Source of the DNA: JBFAPK01 sp040676675 | GTDB taxonomy: Bacteria; Actinomycetota; Actinomycetes; Mycobacteriales; Micromonosporaceae | Direction: 5' to 3' | Length of the DNA: 64,000 bases | Assembly (NCBI RefSeq): GCF_040676675.1 | Contig: NZ_JBFAPK010000036.1 | Span: forward strand, 1-64,000 | Shown here: positions 40,675 through 50,259 of the stretch, in pieces | How positions within the stretch are numbered: the stretch's first letter is position 1 | Layout of the letters: each line of letters begins with the position of its first letter | The notes under the pieces: generated by a model | The model's database searches: none | Told to the model about the DNA's origin: nothing | The model's input: only the letters and a program-made list of their open reading frames with translations | Made by a program: the position numbers and the translations under genes

Positions 40675-42870
40675 TCAGGCCCCGCTCGACGTGGTCCGCG
40701 CCCGGCGCCGGCGCAGCAGCAGGCCGCCGGCGAGCAGCCAGGCGACGAGGGGCAGCGGCGCGAGCGCGTAGAACAGGGGGTTCGAGGTCGCCGGCGCGGG
40801 CCGGGCGAACGCCTCGGCGATGGGCTTGGCGGTGGTGAGGCCGCCCAGCCAGACCTCCCGCCCCTGGCCGACGGGACCGTGCAGCGAGTCGCCGACGGAG
40901 GCGGCCAGCGCGGGGTGTTGCCGGGCGAACGCGTCGGCGTCGACCCGGTCACGGTCGACGCGGCTGAAGTCCACCCCGCCGTAGACGAAGGTCTGGGTGT
41001 AGACGGTGTTGCCCCTGCGGGTGGTGTGCGGGACCTTGAACTCGCCGTTCTTGTACGACTGGACGTACCGGTCGAAGACGTCGCGCGGGTTCCACGGCTC
41101 GCGGGACTGCCAGCGGCTGATGTCGCCCTTGCCGATCAGGTCGGAGTAGGCGGTGCGCTTGGTGGCGCTGCGCTGGCGGAACCACTCGGCGGCAACCCGG
41201 CTCGCGTAGACCCGGCGCAGGTCGGCGTACTCGGGGGCGTGGTTCACCGCGTCCTGGACCTGCGGCAGGATCGTCGTGCGGTACAGGGACTCGTTCTGCC
41301 GGGTGATGGCCTCGTCCTGGTGGCTGCACCCGCCGATGCCGCCGACGCCCCGGGCCTTGATGACGTCGGACTCCATCTTCACCTGGAGCGGTGCGTCGAG
41401 GATGTACAGCTCGTTGCCGTTCTCGCGGACGGTGGCGGTACCGGGCACGATCCACTGCCGCATGGTCATGCACTTGGTGGGGCCTTGCAACGCGTCCCAG
41501 TACTTCCGACCGCCGGGCGTGTTCGGGTGGATGAACTTCGCGACCGACTTCTTGAGCGTCAGGTCGGCCTCCAGCAGCACGCGCCCGGCGTCGGTCCGGC
41601 CGAACGCGGCGTCGATGATCCGGTCGGGCTCGTCGGGGTTGAGGTTCACCGTGAACGCGGACGGCGGCAGCTCCAGCCAGACGAAGAACGCGTCCGAGGC
41701 GAGCCGCGCCGCCCGCCGGCCGCCGAAGGAGCGCTGGTCGGCGGCGGTCAGTTGATCGGCCTTGAAGGCGTACTGCACGCCGGAGCCGTTGTGGTAGGTG
41801 TCGGCGACGTAGCGCAGCTCCAGGGTGGAGAAGTCGACGCCGCCCAGGTCCTGGGCCAGCTCGGGGTGGCCGGACTCGGCGGCGAGCTGCTGGTTGACCC
41901 GCGCCAGCTCCTCCGCCTCCGCCGGGGTGTCCGGGGAATCGGCGAACTCGTCGAGCGCCGCGCCCTGGGTGCCGCGCTGGTCCGGCGCGCGTAGCACGTC
42001 GGCGGCGTTGCCCGCCGGTCCGGGTTGCGGATCGCCGCCGGACGGACCACCGGTACCGGCGCCGCCGGCCTCGCCGTCGTCGCCCGGGTTGACGAGGTTC
42101 TTCAGCGCGGGCACCACGAGGTGCGACAGGCCGGCGTCGCGCAGCTTCGTCTTGGCGGTCTCGCTCGGTTCGACGGCGAAGAGGTACACCAGCGTACGGG
42201 GGTTGGGCTTGCCCTTTTCGAGTGCCACGAACTGCTTGTCCCGCGCCAGTTCGCCGTCGTCGACGCCCTTGCCCGACTTGATCTCGTAGAAGAGGCCGAG
42301 CTCCTCGTTGGCCAGGTCGTAGTAGCGGTTGACCTCCGGGACGTGCACCTCGGAGCGCCAGCCGTGGTTGGCGCCGAGCCGCAGCCGCTTGGCGACGTGC
42401 AGCACGTACGCCTTGCCCTGGTTGTCGTTGCCCTGCGCGGGAATGTAGGTCCGCAGCCAGCTCCGCCACGGCAGCGGCCGGCTGGTCTGCTTGCCCGCCG
42501 CCTGCTCGGCGGCCTTGCGCTGCTTGTACTCCAGCCACCGCTTCTGGCAGTGCTCCCAGGTGCCCGCCTTCTCGGCCTCCGGGCTCAGCGCCGCGAGCTG
42601 CGCCGCCACGTCGTCGGGTGGCGGCTCGTCGGTGTGGGATCGCAGCGCCTCGGCCGGGTTCTGGTAGTCGTAGCGCTGGCGCGGCCCGGGGTCGGCCGGG
42701 TTGCTGCCGCCCGGCAGGGTGTCCGGGTCCGGCGCCGGCCCCCTGACGTCGGGCAGCGGGATCGGCTGCGGCGCCGCCGGGGCCGGGCTCGGCCAGCCGA
42801 TCGCACCAACCGGTACCGCCAGCGACAGCACGGCCAAGAGCGCGAGCACCGGACGAAGCCTCTTCACCAC
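40675..42870 (-). CDS. Large exported protein with PD-(D/E)XK-like motif and C-terminal anchor
   Basis: A 731-residue protein. The N-terminus is a signal peptide (VVKRLRPVLALLAVLSLAVP); the last 35 residues have a membrane span followed by RRRRAR, so it is anchored with most of the chain outside. Around residues 185-213 the order D185...E196-x-K198 (VNRYYDLAN, FYEIKSG, DKQFVAL) fits the PD-(D/E)XK nuclease active site. The C-terminal half (about 330-690) is unassigned. GTG 42870 follows GAGGGGAG. A surface nuclease or nuclease-derived binding domain is the best guess. Operon with the four-span membrane protein. Confidence 0.68.
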   Translation of the reverse strand: MVKRLRPVLALLAVLSLAVPVGAIGWPSPAPAAPQPIPLPDVRGPAPDPDTLPGGSNPADPGPRQRYDYQNPAEALRSHTDEPPPDDVAAQLAALSPEAEKAGTWEHCQKRWLEYKQRKAAEQAAGKQTSRPLPWRSWLRTYIPAQGNDNQGKAYVLHVAKRLRLGANHGWRSEVHVPEVNRYYDLANEELGLFYEIKSGKGVDDGELARDKQFVALEKGKPNPRTLVYLFAVEPSETAKTKLRDAGLSHLVVPALKNLVNPGDDGEAGGAGTGGPSGGDPQPGPAGNAADVLRAPDQRGTQGAALDEFADSPDTPAEAEELARVNQQLAAESGHPELAQDLGGVDFSTLELRYVADTYHNGSGVQYAFKADQLTAADQRSFGGRRAARLASDAFFVWLELPPSAFTVNLNPDEPDRIIDAAFGRTDAGRVLLEADLTLKKSVAKFIHPNTPGGRKYWDALQGPTKCMTMRQWIVPGTATVRENGNELYILDAPLQVKMESDVIKARGVGGIGGCSHQDEAITRQNESLYRTTILPQVQDAVNHAPEYADLRRVYASRVAAEWFRQRSATKRTAYSDLIGKGDISRWQSREPWNPRDVFDRYVQSYKNGEFKVPHTTRRGNTVYTQTFVYGGVDFSRVDRDRVDADAFARQHPALAASVGDSLHGPVGQGREVWLGGLTTAKPIAEAFARPAPATSNPLFYALAPLPLVAWLLAGGLLLRRRRARTTSSGA

Positions 42871-42936
42871 CCGACTCCCCTCATCGGACACCGCCGTAGG
42901 GTCAATGTATCGGCCCGGGCAAATGCGAGAGCGGCC

Positions 42937-43797
42937 TCACGCCAGCCGCTCGGCCAGCCCGCGCAGCAGGCCGGGCTCCCGCCGCGCGAGTACGCCCTTG
43001 AGCAGTACGAACGGCACGACCGTCCGCCCGTTCGGCACCGGCTGCTCCAGGAACGGCCGGCCGACGAACATGTTCTCCGGATCCGGCTCGCCGGGGTGGT
43101 AGCGCCAGCGCGCGGACAGCACCGGCCGGAAGACCTCGCCGAGGTACCAGGACGCGCCCTCGGCGAACTCCGCCCGCGCCGCCAACTCCTCGGGAGCCGG
43201 CACGAGCCGGAGCAGCACCTCCTCCAGTTCGTCCAGCGAGGCCACGGAGAAGTCCCAGCGTTCCGGCCGCGGGGCGTACTCGGTCAGCCAGGCCGCGAAG
43301 CCAGCCTTCCGTTCGGCCAGCCAGGCGTCGAGCTCGGCCGGCGGCTCCGCCGCCGGCTCCGGGTCCAGTCCGGGGGTCGGCTCCTTGCGGGGCCGCCAGC
43401 CGGGATCCGTGGCCCGCCGCCGCGTCACCGCCAGTTCCAGCGCCCGGTACGCCCGCCCGAACTCGTCGCCGTCGCGATTCGCCAGCGCCCGCTCGACGAG
43501 GTCGGCCGGGCAGATCGGCGGCAGGTCCAGCTCCGGATCGGGGAGGACGAGGGGCAGCCCACGCGACGTCTCCCAGCCCCAGCGTCCGCCGGCCGTCGTC
43601 AGCAGCGCCTCGCCGAGGTAGCCGGAGACCCGCTGGCGGAAGTCGGGGGTCGGTACGGCGCGGGCCAGCACCTCCGCCTCCAGCCGGGCCAGGGAGTCCG
43701 GTGAGTAGTCCCACTCCCGCCCCTGCGGAAGTTCGAGGTCCAGCAGCCCGGCGATCCGGGGCTGCATGCTCTCCAGCCACTCTTCCAGCGGCTCCAT
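42937..43797 (-). CDS. Hypothetical protein with internal duplication
   Basis: A 286-residue soluble protein made of two similar halves: WDYSPDSLARLEAEVLARAVP with YLGEALLTTAGGRWGW in the first, WDFSVASLDELEEVLLRLVP with YLGEVFRPVLSARWRY in the second. A Pro/Glu-rich linker separates them. It resembles actinobacterial proteins of unknown function that occur as single or double units. No signal peptide. It ends 67 bp upstream of the exported-protein start. Confidence 0.7.
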   Translation of the reverse strand: MEPLEEWLESMQPRIAGLLDLELPQGREWDYSPDSLARLEAEVLARAVPTPDFRQRVSGYLGEALLTTAGGRWGWETSRGLPLVLPDPELDLPPICPADLVERALANRDGDEFGRAYRALELAVTRRRATDPGWRPRKEPTPGLDPEPAAEPPAELDAWLAERKAGFAAWLTEYAPRPERWDFSVASLDELEEVLLRLVPAPEELAARAEFAEGASWYLGEVFRPVLSARWRYHPGEPDPENMFVGRPFLEQPVPNGRTVVPFVLLKGVLARREPGLLRGLAERLA

Positions 43798-43868
43798 GGT
43801 TTCCTCCCGGCCCGCGCGGTATCGGACGACGTCGACCTTTGCGGATTGTCGCAGAAGGGAGGGCGGAC

Positions 43869-45050
43869 TCAGGCGAACCGGCGCCGGGCGGCGATCGCGA
43901 GCGCCAGGAGGACGAGCCCGGCGGTCGGCGCCAGCGCGAAGGCGGCGGCGGCGCCCAGGCCGTCGGCGGCGCGGCCGGCGAGGGACGCCGCGAGTGCCGA
44001 GCCGGCCGCGCTGGCGGAGTTGTTCCAGGTGAACGCCGCGGTGAGGACCGTCCTGCGCACGGACCGCTCGGTGAGGACGTTCAGCAGGACGAGCGTGGGC
44101 GGTACCGCCGCCTCCGTCGCCACCATGGCCGCGCCGAGCCAGGTCGCGGACGGTGCGAGGGGAAGCAGCAGCGCCGTACCGGTCAGGTACGCGGTGGCGA
44201 CGACGAGTTGACGATGCGCCGGGGCGCGGCGCCGACGCCGCCCGTAGAGCCAGCCGGAGAGCAGCCCGCCGAGGCTGGCGGCGGCGGTGATCGGCGCGGC
44301 CGCCTCGGGCAGGCCGTGTCCGACGGCGAAGGCGCTCACCGAGACGCCCATCGTGCCGAAGTAGAGCCCGATGGCCAGGTTGAGCGTGGCGAGCAGGAGG
44401 AAGTCCGGTCGCAGCAGCGTACGTCCGACCTGGGCGCCGTCGGTGTGCCCATTGGCGGGCCGGGGCGCGGTACGGCCCTGGGCGGCCAGCGCGGCTCCGC
44501 CGCCCAGGATCAGCGCCGCGGCGATGGCACTGGACAGGGCCGCCCGGTCGACCGCGCCCAGCGCGCTGACCAGGACGGGCCCCAGCAGGAAGGCGGTGGC
44601 GTTGGCCAACGACTCCAGGGAGAACGCGGCGGGCAGTTCACCGGTCCGCTCGCGCAGCAGGTGGACCCAGCGGGCCGCGGAGAGGGCGCCGAGTTGGGGA
44701 AGCGCCGCACCCGCGCAGGTGGCGGCGGCGACCAGCGCGGCCGACGAGGTGGCGGCCAGGACACCGACGATGGCGGTGCCGTGGGCGAGCAGGGAGAACG
44801 GCAGGACGCGGGGCTGGCCGAACCGGTCGACCAGCCGCGCCAGGTACGGGCCGACCAGGGCCTCGGCGAGGGCGAACCCGGCGGTGGCGAGGCCCGCCGT
44901 GCCGTACGAGGCGGTGCGGGCGTGTACCAGCCAGAGCAGGCCGAGGCCGGTCATCGCGATGCCGACGCGGCCCACGGCGGCGGCGAGGAAGAAGGCGGCG
45001 GCACCGGGGGTGCGCAGCAACGGACGGTAGCCGGATGCGGCAGACGACAT
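43869..45050 (-). CDS. MFS transporter
   Basis: A 393-residue protein with about twelve membrane segments. Motif-A-like loops ARLVDRFGQPR and GWLYGRRRRR follow segments 2 and 8. The family resembles small drug/proton antiporters of the major facilitator superfamily. ATG 45050 follows GAAGGA. The 280 bp upstream (45051-45330) show no gene. Substrate unknown. Confidence 0.85.
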   Translation of the reverse strand: MSSAASGYRPLLRTPGAAAFFLAAAVGRVGIAMTGLGLLWLVHARTASYGTAGLATAGFALAEALVGPYLARLVDRFGQPRVLPFSLLAHGTAIVGVLAATSSAALVAAATCAGAALPQLGALSAARWVHLLRERTGELPAAFSLESLANATAFLLGPVLVSALGAVDRAALSSAIAAALILGGGAALAAQGRTAPRPANGHTDGAQVGRTLLRPDFLLLATLNLAIGLYFGTMGVSVSAFAVGHGLPEAAAPITAAASLGGLLSGWLYGRRRRRAPAHRQLVVATAYLTGTALLLPLAPSATWLGAAMVATEAAVPPTLVLLNVLTERSVRRTVLTAAFTWNNSASAAGSALAASLAGRAADGLGAAAAFALAPTAGLVLLALAIAARRRFA

Positions 45051-45330
45051 GAGCGGTCCTTCGTCGCCGGTCAGGGCGGGCCACCCCGGGTCGCCGGCGC
45101 CGGACGCCCCGCGAGGGGTGTCGAGGAAATCAGGGGGGCGACCCGTGGCCCGCCAGGGACTCCAGCCGCGGCAGGACGGGACGCGCGCCCTCGCCGCCAC
45201 CCCGGTCACCAGGCGGAGAAGAGTTGGGTCCGGGCCGAGGCGGGACCGAACGACTGGGAGGACGATAACAGCACGGAACGGGGTCCGCGCGGACACGGCG
45301 GACGCGGTGGAGGCGGTGCCCGCGGTCCGG

Positions 45331-46611
45331 TCAGTCCCCGCCCGGACGGCCCGCCACGAGCGGTCGCGGCACCGCGGCACCCAGCTCCGGTCGCAGCACC
45401 GACCGTTCGAAGAAGACGTCGTCCCACGGTTCGCACAGCTCGCGGTAGCGGGCCGCCTCGGCATCGCTGTGGAACGTCGCCAACTGGGTGACGATCAGCG
45501 CGTCGAGATGCCGGCCGGTCGGGGAGATCGCGCTGCTCGCGACGAGGGCGTCGTCGCGCCGCAGGCGTACGCTGCGCACGAGGTCGGCGGCGGTGCCGGC
45601 GCCGGCCAGGAGCGCGAGCAGCGAGCGGAAGTAGTGCGCGTCGGGGTTGTCGCCCCCGTCGAGCGCGTCCAGCTCGGCGCAGTGGTGGTCGACCGCCCGG
45701 GGACGCCCCAGCGCCACCAGCCGCTGACAGGAGAGGCTGAGCGCGCGGCGGTAGTAGGCGCGCGCGTCGTACCGGTCGCCGGTGGCGGTACGGGTCCGCG
45801 CCAGCTCCCCCAGCGCGGCGCAGAGTTCCCCGATCCGCGCGCCGTCGAGGGTCGGCAGCGGGTCGCGGAGCTGGTGGAACAGCCACCGCGGATTGTCCGG
45901 GTCGCTCGCCCGGGCCGCCTCCAGCAGGGCCAGGTTCCGCGCCAGCCTGCCCTTGGCCTCGGCGATCCGCCGGTCGTCGCCGTCGTGCAGCAGGTCGATG
46001 TCCAGGCTCACCAGGCCGACCGGATTCTCCTCGTCGCCCGGCAGCACGGGGTACTCGTGCACCGGCCCGCGGAAACGGATCGGGCTCTCCGCACGGAGAA
46101 TGCGCGGGCGCTCCTCGTCGAACTCGCCGCTCTGCGCGTCGTAGATCTTCGGGGCGAACGTCAGGCGGGAGAGGCCGGCGAGGCCGTCCAGTGACGAGAG
46201 GCAAGCGCGGAGCTGTTCCGTGGAGCGCTCGGTCAGCCATTCGTCGGCGTCGACGAAGACCACCCAGCCGGAACCGACGGTCTCGATCGCGAAGTTCCGC
46301 ACGTCCGCGAAGGAGTCCGGCCACCGGCATTGGACCAACCGGACGCCCGAGCCGCGGTAGCGGCCGACGATATCGGTCGTCGCGTCCACGGAACCGGTAT
46401 CGATCACGAGGATGTCGTCGAAGCCGCCGCCCACGAGGCTGTCCAGACAACGGGCGATGCAGCGCTCTTCGTCCCGGGCCAACACGACAATGCTCACCCG
46501 CGCCCGCGCGCCGCCGTCGGTGGGAGTCAGCTGCGTGAGCGGCGGGAACAGTCTGCGTACCCACGCGTTGGGGCGGACAGACTGATCATGATCGAATGCG
46601 TGGCCCCTCAT
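45331..46611 (-). CDS. GT2-family glycosyltransferase with helical repeats
   Basis: A 426-residue protein. Residues 35-190 are a GT2 catalytic domain: VSIVVLARDEERCIARCLDS, ILVIDTGSVDATTDIV and the DxD-type WVVFVDADEW. The C-terminal half is helical, with repeats like TPR units (GRLARNLALLEAARASDPDNP). This build occurs in transferases that modify peptides or cell-wall polymers. ATG 46611 is preferred (GAGAGG upstream). It stands alone; the 233 bp upstream are AT-richer and hold its promoter. Confidence 0.88.
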   Translation of the reverse strand: MRGHAFDHDQSVRPNAWVRRLFPPLTQLTPTDGGARARVSIVVLARDEERCIARCLDSLVGGGFDDILVIDTGSVDATTDIVGRYRGSGVRLVQCRWPDSFADVRNFAIETVGSGWVVFVDADEWLTERSTEQLRACLSSLDGLAGLSRLTFAPKIYDAQSGEFDEERPRILRAESPIRFRGPVHEYPVLPGDEENPVGLVSLDIDLLHDGDDRRIAEAKGRLARNLALLEAARASDPDNPRWLFHQLRDPLPTLDGARIGELCAALGELARTRTATGDRYDARAYYRRALSLSCQRLVALGRPRAVDHHCAELDALDGGDNPDAHYFRSLLALLAGAGTAADLVRSVRLRRDDALVASSAISPTGRHLDALIVTQLATFHSDAEAARYRELCEPWDDVFFERSVLRPELGAAVPRPLVAGRPGGD

Positions 46612-46845
46612 GCGACGGCCTCTCCTACTGATGCGCTCGGTCACCCGCGGCGTCCTGCTAGCCGGGAGGTACGGAAAACCGCAGCCGATACTGTAATGCG
46701 CGAAGCGGAAGCAATGTATGAGGCCCACGCCCGCGCTTGCCGCGGACGTTATCGCGTACGCCTTTCAAAGGGCTTTCGAGGGCTGGAGATATTTTCGGCC
46801 GTCCTCGCGCGCAGCACGGCGCACGTCATTTCCACCGCCGCGACG

Positions 46846-47838
46846 TCACCGCTTCGGGCGTCCGACGCGGCGGGCGGGCGGCGGTTCGGCGCGGGCGAGC
46901 CGGGCGAGGCGGGCCGGGCTCGGCCAGCGCACGTCGTGGACGAGACCGAGCCGCTCCAGGACCCGGATCAGCCGGGCGGAGATGTCGATCTGGCCCGGCC
47001 GTACGCCGTGCCGGGCGCACGTCGGGTCGGCGTGGTGGAGGTTGTGCCAGGACTCCCCCATGCTCAGGATCGCCAGCGGCCAGAAGTTCGCCGACCTGTC
47101 CCGCGTGGCGAACGGCCGCTCGCCGATCATGTGACAGATCGAGTTGACCGACCAGGTGACGTGGTGCAACAGCGCGATCCGGACCAGACCGGCCCAGAAG
47201 AAGGCCGTCACCGCCCCCCACCAGCCTCCGGTGAGCACTCCACCGAGGACGGCCGGCAGCAGCAGCGTGGCGACGGTCAGCGGCCCGAACAGCCGCTGGA
47301 CCAGCCGGAGGTCCCGGTCGGCCAACAGGTCCGGGGCGAACCGCTGCTGGTTGGTCAGATCACGGTCGAGTAGCCAACCCATGTGGGCGTGCCAGAAGCC
47401 GCGTGCCAGCGCCGCCGGTGAGGTCCCGAAGAGCCACGGCGAGTGCGGGTCGCCCTCCCGGTCGGCGAAGGCGTGGTGGCGGCGGTGGTCGGCGACCCAG
47501 TGCAGCACCGGCCCCTGCACCGCCATGCTCCCCAGCACCGCCAGCGCGATCCGCACCCCACGGCCCGCCTTGAAGGCGCCGTGGGTGAAGTACCGGTGGA
47601 AGCCGACGGTCACGCCGAGACAGGTCACCACGTAGAAGAACGCGGCGAGGCCGACGTCGACCCAACCGAGCCCCCACCCCCAGGCGACCGGTACGGCGAC
47701 CAGCAACGCCAGCAGCGGTACCACCACGAAGGCGTAGACCGACACGTGCGCCAGGAGCGGACGTCTCCCGCCGAGCAGGGGTTTCGGACCGGGTACGGTC
47801 CCGTCGGGCATGGTCGGCCGGGTAACGGTATCGGCCAT
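46846..47838 (-). CDS. Delta-9-type acyl-CoA desaturase
   Basis: A 330-residue di-iron membrane desaturase with four spans. Histidine boxes are HRYFTH, HRRHH and HNLHH, the stearoyl-CoA desaturase pattern, unlike the QxxHH form at 12180. It makes monounsaturated acyl-CoA using O2 and an external electron donor. GTG/ATG tandem start follows GAAGG; ATG 47838 is used. The Arg/Pro-rich tail is not conserved. Confidence 0.92.
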   Translation of the reverse strand: MADTVTRPTMPDGTVPGPKPLLGGRRPLLAHVSVYAFVVVPLLALLVAVPVAWGWGLGWVDVGLAAFFYVVTCLGVTVGFHRYFTHGAFKAGRGVRIALAVLGSMAVQGPVLHWVADHRRHHAFADREGDPHSPWLFGTSPAALARGFWHAHMGWLLDRDLTNQQRFAPDLLADRDLRLVQRLFGPLTVATLLLPAVLGGVLTGGWWGAVTAFFWAGLVRIALLHHVTWSVNSICHMIGERPFATRDRSANFWPLAILSMGESWHNLHHADPTCARHGVRPGQIDISARLIRVLERLGLVHDVRWPSPARLARLARAEPPPARRVGRPKR

Positions 47839-47951
47839 CACGTCACCTTCGCTTCGCGGCGGTTACGGCGGACGCTAGCCGTCGGTCGCGTACGGCACCG
47901 CGCCATTCGACGAACCCTGGTGGGGCGGTACGTGAACGCACCGCTGCCGGC

Positions 47952-48377
47952 TCAACGGCCGGCGACCTTCCGCATCGTCGCCCGACTCGGCGCCTTCTCG
48001 GGTACGTACACCCGCCCGGCCTTGCGGCTGCCGCCGGTCGCCCGCTTGGCGGCCGTCTTCCGGGCGGCGGCCGACTCGCCCGTCCTGCGGGTCGCCGTCG
48101 ACTTCGCGGTGGTCGCCTTCCGCGCCGGCGCCTTCTTGGCGTTCGCCGCCGCGGGAGCCTTCTTGGCGGGAGCCTTCTTGGCGGGCGTACCCGCCTTCGC
48201 CGTCGGCCGCCGGGCCGGCCCCTTGGCGACGCTCACGGCGGCCTCCCGCTTCACCGCGGCGGCGGTCCGCTTCGCCGTCACGGCCTGCTTCGTCGGTGCG
48301 CTCTTGGCCCCCGCGCGCTTCCGGGTACCGCTGGTTCCGACGGCCCGGCGGGCGGCCGTCTTCTTCGCTTGGGCCAT
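47952..48377 (-). CDS. Histone H1-like Lys/Ala-rich DNA-binding protein
   Basis: A 141-residue, very basic, low-complexity protein made of Lys, Ala, Arg, Thr and Pro with repeats such as AKKAPAKKAP. No folded domain is evident; it resembles the C-terminal tail of actinobacterial HupS and histone H1-like proteins. It should bind DNA without sequence preference and compact the nucleoid. GAGGAAG precedes ATG 48377. Confidence 0.82.
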   Translation of the reverse strand: MAQAKKTAARRAVGTSGTRKRAGAKSAPTKQAVTAKRTAAAVKREAAVSVAKGPARRPTAKAGTPAKKAPAKKAPAAANAKKAPARKATTAKSTATRRTGESAAARKTAAKRATGGSRKAGRVYVPEKAPSRATMRKVAGR

Positions 48378-48555
48378 CGGGGCTTCCTCCTCGCGGAACG
48401 TGCGCTCGGGGACGGTCACCGGAGAGCCGGAGCGGGCCGTCGCCTCGGCGAAGGTCCAACCCCCTCTACGGTAGGCCCGCTCCATCCCCCCGACCGGCGA
48501 ATACGCGATGTCGCACGGGATCCGGTGGCGCCACGCGGGCGGGTAGATTGCGCCG

Positions 48556-49185
48556 ATGCGGATCGCCGTTCTCGGACCACCCGGCGCGGAGAGGGGGACG
48601 GTCGCCGGCCTCGTCGCCGGCCGGCTCGGGGTCCCCCCGGTCAGACTGGCCGATGCCTACGCGGCCGGGCTCCGGCATGGAACTCCGGCCGCGACCGAGG
48701 CCAAGCGCCACATGGACAGCGGTCGGCTCGTGCCCGACGAGGTGGTCCTCGCAATCGTCCGCGAACACCTGGCCGGATTGGCGGGCGCCGGTTTCGTCCT
48801 GGACGGCCTCCCGCGCGGACCGGTCCGGGCGGGGCCGCTCGACGCCCTGCTCGCCGACCTGGGCGCGCCCCTCGACCGGGTTGTCGACCTGGTCCTCTCC
48901 GACGCCGAGGTGGTACGGCGTCTGGGCGGTCGCCGTACCTGTCGCGGCTGCGACGCGCGCTGGCACGTGGAGTTCGATCCTCCGAGCCGGCCCGGTCGCT
49001 GCGACCGGTGCGGGAGCGGGCTGTTCCAGCGCGACAACGACCAGCCCGAACGCGTACACATCGGGCTGGAGTCCTACCGACCCATGGCGGAGCCGGTGCT
49101 CGACCACTATCGGTCGCGGGGGACGTTGCTGTCCGTCGACGCGACCCTCCCGGTGGAGGAGATCGCCGCCCGGGCGACGGCCTGA
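48556..49185 (+). CDS. Divergent adenylate kinase-like protein
   Basis: A 209-residue protein with the adenylate kinase layout: P-loop region, NMP-binding segment (RHMDSGRLVPDEVV), FVLDGLPRG core, and a Cys4 zinc lid (C129, C132, C149, C152). The P-loop reads GPPGAERGT where the family has GAPGAGKGT: the phosphate-binding lysine is Arg13 and the preceding Gly is Glu. Enzymes lacking this lysine are usually inactive, so this may be a nucleotide sensor or bind another substrate. A housekeeping adk is presumed elsewhere. Confidence 0.82.
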   Translation: MRIAVLGPPGAERGTVAGLVAGRLGVPPVRLADAYAAGLRHGTPAATEAKRHMDSGRLVPDEVVLAIVREHLAGLAGAGFVLDGLPRGPVRAGPLDALLADLGAPLDRVVDLVLSDAEVVRRLGGRRTCRGCDARWHVEFDPPSRPGRCDRCGSGLFQRDNDQPERVHIGLESYRPMAEPVLDHYRSRGTLLSVDATLPVEEIAARATA

Positions 49186-49226
49186 GCGGCGGCCCCGGCC
49201 TGCCGTCTCCCCCCCCGGGAAGAGAA

Positions 49227-50165
49227 TCAAGCCGCGCGGTCGAGGGCCGCCCGGTCGAGCAGGTCCCGGATCGCCTCGACGACCGCGTCGGGGTGCTCCA
49301 CGTGCAGGTACTGGTGGGAGGCGCCCTCGACGACCCGGTACTCGCCGCGGGGCACCGAGGCCGCGATCGCCGCGTGCAACGCGCGGATCCCGTCGTGAGC
49401 CGCCCGCATCAGCTCCTCCGAGGCGAACCGCGCCCAGTACGCGTTGCGGCCCGTCGCGCCGAGCACGGTCAGCGGTACGTCCGGCAGCCCGCCGCCGTGC
49501 CGCAGCTCGTCGTAGACCTCGGTGTCGAAGTTCAGCGTCTCGCGTACGCCGGTGCGCCAGGTGGCCAGGTGGTGTTCGGTGAGCGCCTCGCGTACCGGCT
49601 CGGGCCAGGCCGCGTAGAGCTGGGCGTACTGCTCGCGGGCGGCCCGGAGTTGCTCGTCGGTCAGCTCGGGCAGCCGCTCCGGGTCAAGCCTCATCGCCTC
49701 GTTCAGGGCGGCGGCCTCCTCGGGCAGGTAGCCGAGCATGTCCTCGTGCCCGGGGTCGAGCAGGAGCAGGCCGGCCACCTCACCGGGGTGCAACTGCGCG
49801 TACCGGCGGGCGTAGAAGGCGCCGAGCGAGTGCCCGACCAGCAGGTAGGGGCCGGGCACGTCGGCGGCGCGCAGGAGCGCCCGCAGCTCCTCGACGACCT
49901 CGCCGGGCCGGCGGGGCAGGGTCACCGGGTCGCTCCAGCCGGTGCCGGCCCGGTCGTAGAGGACGCTGGTGGTGAACCGGGCGGCCCGCTCCTGCACGTC
50001 GAGAAAGTCCAGGCCGACCAGGCCGCCGCCGGGCAGGAACACCACAGCGGGAGCGCCGGCGCCGGCCCGGTGCAGCATCAGCCGCCGTCCGGCTACGTCG
50101 TGCAGCCGGCCGAGCGGCGGATCGCCGGCGGGGTCGTGGGCGGTCCGGTGGGGCTGGGGTGGCAT
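49227..50165 (-). CDS. Alpha/beta hydrolase
   Basis: A 312-residue hydrolase: VVFLPGGGLVGLDF oxyanion region, YDRAGTGWSDP, nucleophile elbow GHSLGAFYARRYA, and late GASHQYLHVEHPD for the histidine. Lid region helical (about 150-220). ATG 50165 follows GAGGAGC. Divergent from the HTH gene at 50260 with a dyad in the 94-bp gap, so they are probably regulator and target. Substrate unknown. Confidence 0.88.
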   Translation of the reverse strand: MPPQPHRTAHDPAGDPPLGRLHDVAGRRLMLHRAGAGAPAVVFLPGGGLVGLDFLDVQERAARFTTSVLYDRAGTGWSDPVTLPRRPGEVVEELRALLRAADVPGPYLLVGHSLGAFYARRYAQLHPGEVAGLLLLDPGHEDMLGYLPEEAAALNEAMRLDPERLPELTDEQLRAAREQYAQLYAAWPEPVREALTEHHLATWRTGVRETLNFDTEVYDELRHGGGLPDVPLTVLGATGRNAYWARFASEELMRAAHDGIRALHAAIAASVPRGEYRVVEGASHQYLHVEHPDAVVEAIRDLLDRAALDRAA

Positions 50166-50216
50166 GGCGTGCTCCTCGGGTGAAAGGCGGGGTCCGGGCC
50201 GGCCGACCGCGGATTA

Positions 50217-50232
50217 TTCTCAACTTTGAGAA
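50217..50232. promoter_or_regulatory. Operator-like dyad
   Basis: TTCTCAA-CT-TTGAGAA, a perfect 7-bp dyad between the hydrolase and HTH genes, in the AT-richest part of the gap. Fits autoregulation by the product of the gene at 50260. Confidence 0.62.
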
Positions 50233-50259
50233 CGGTATCAGATATGAGATCGTTCGGGC

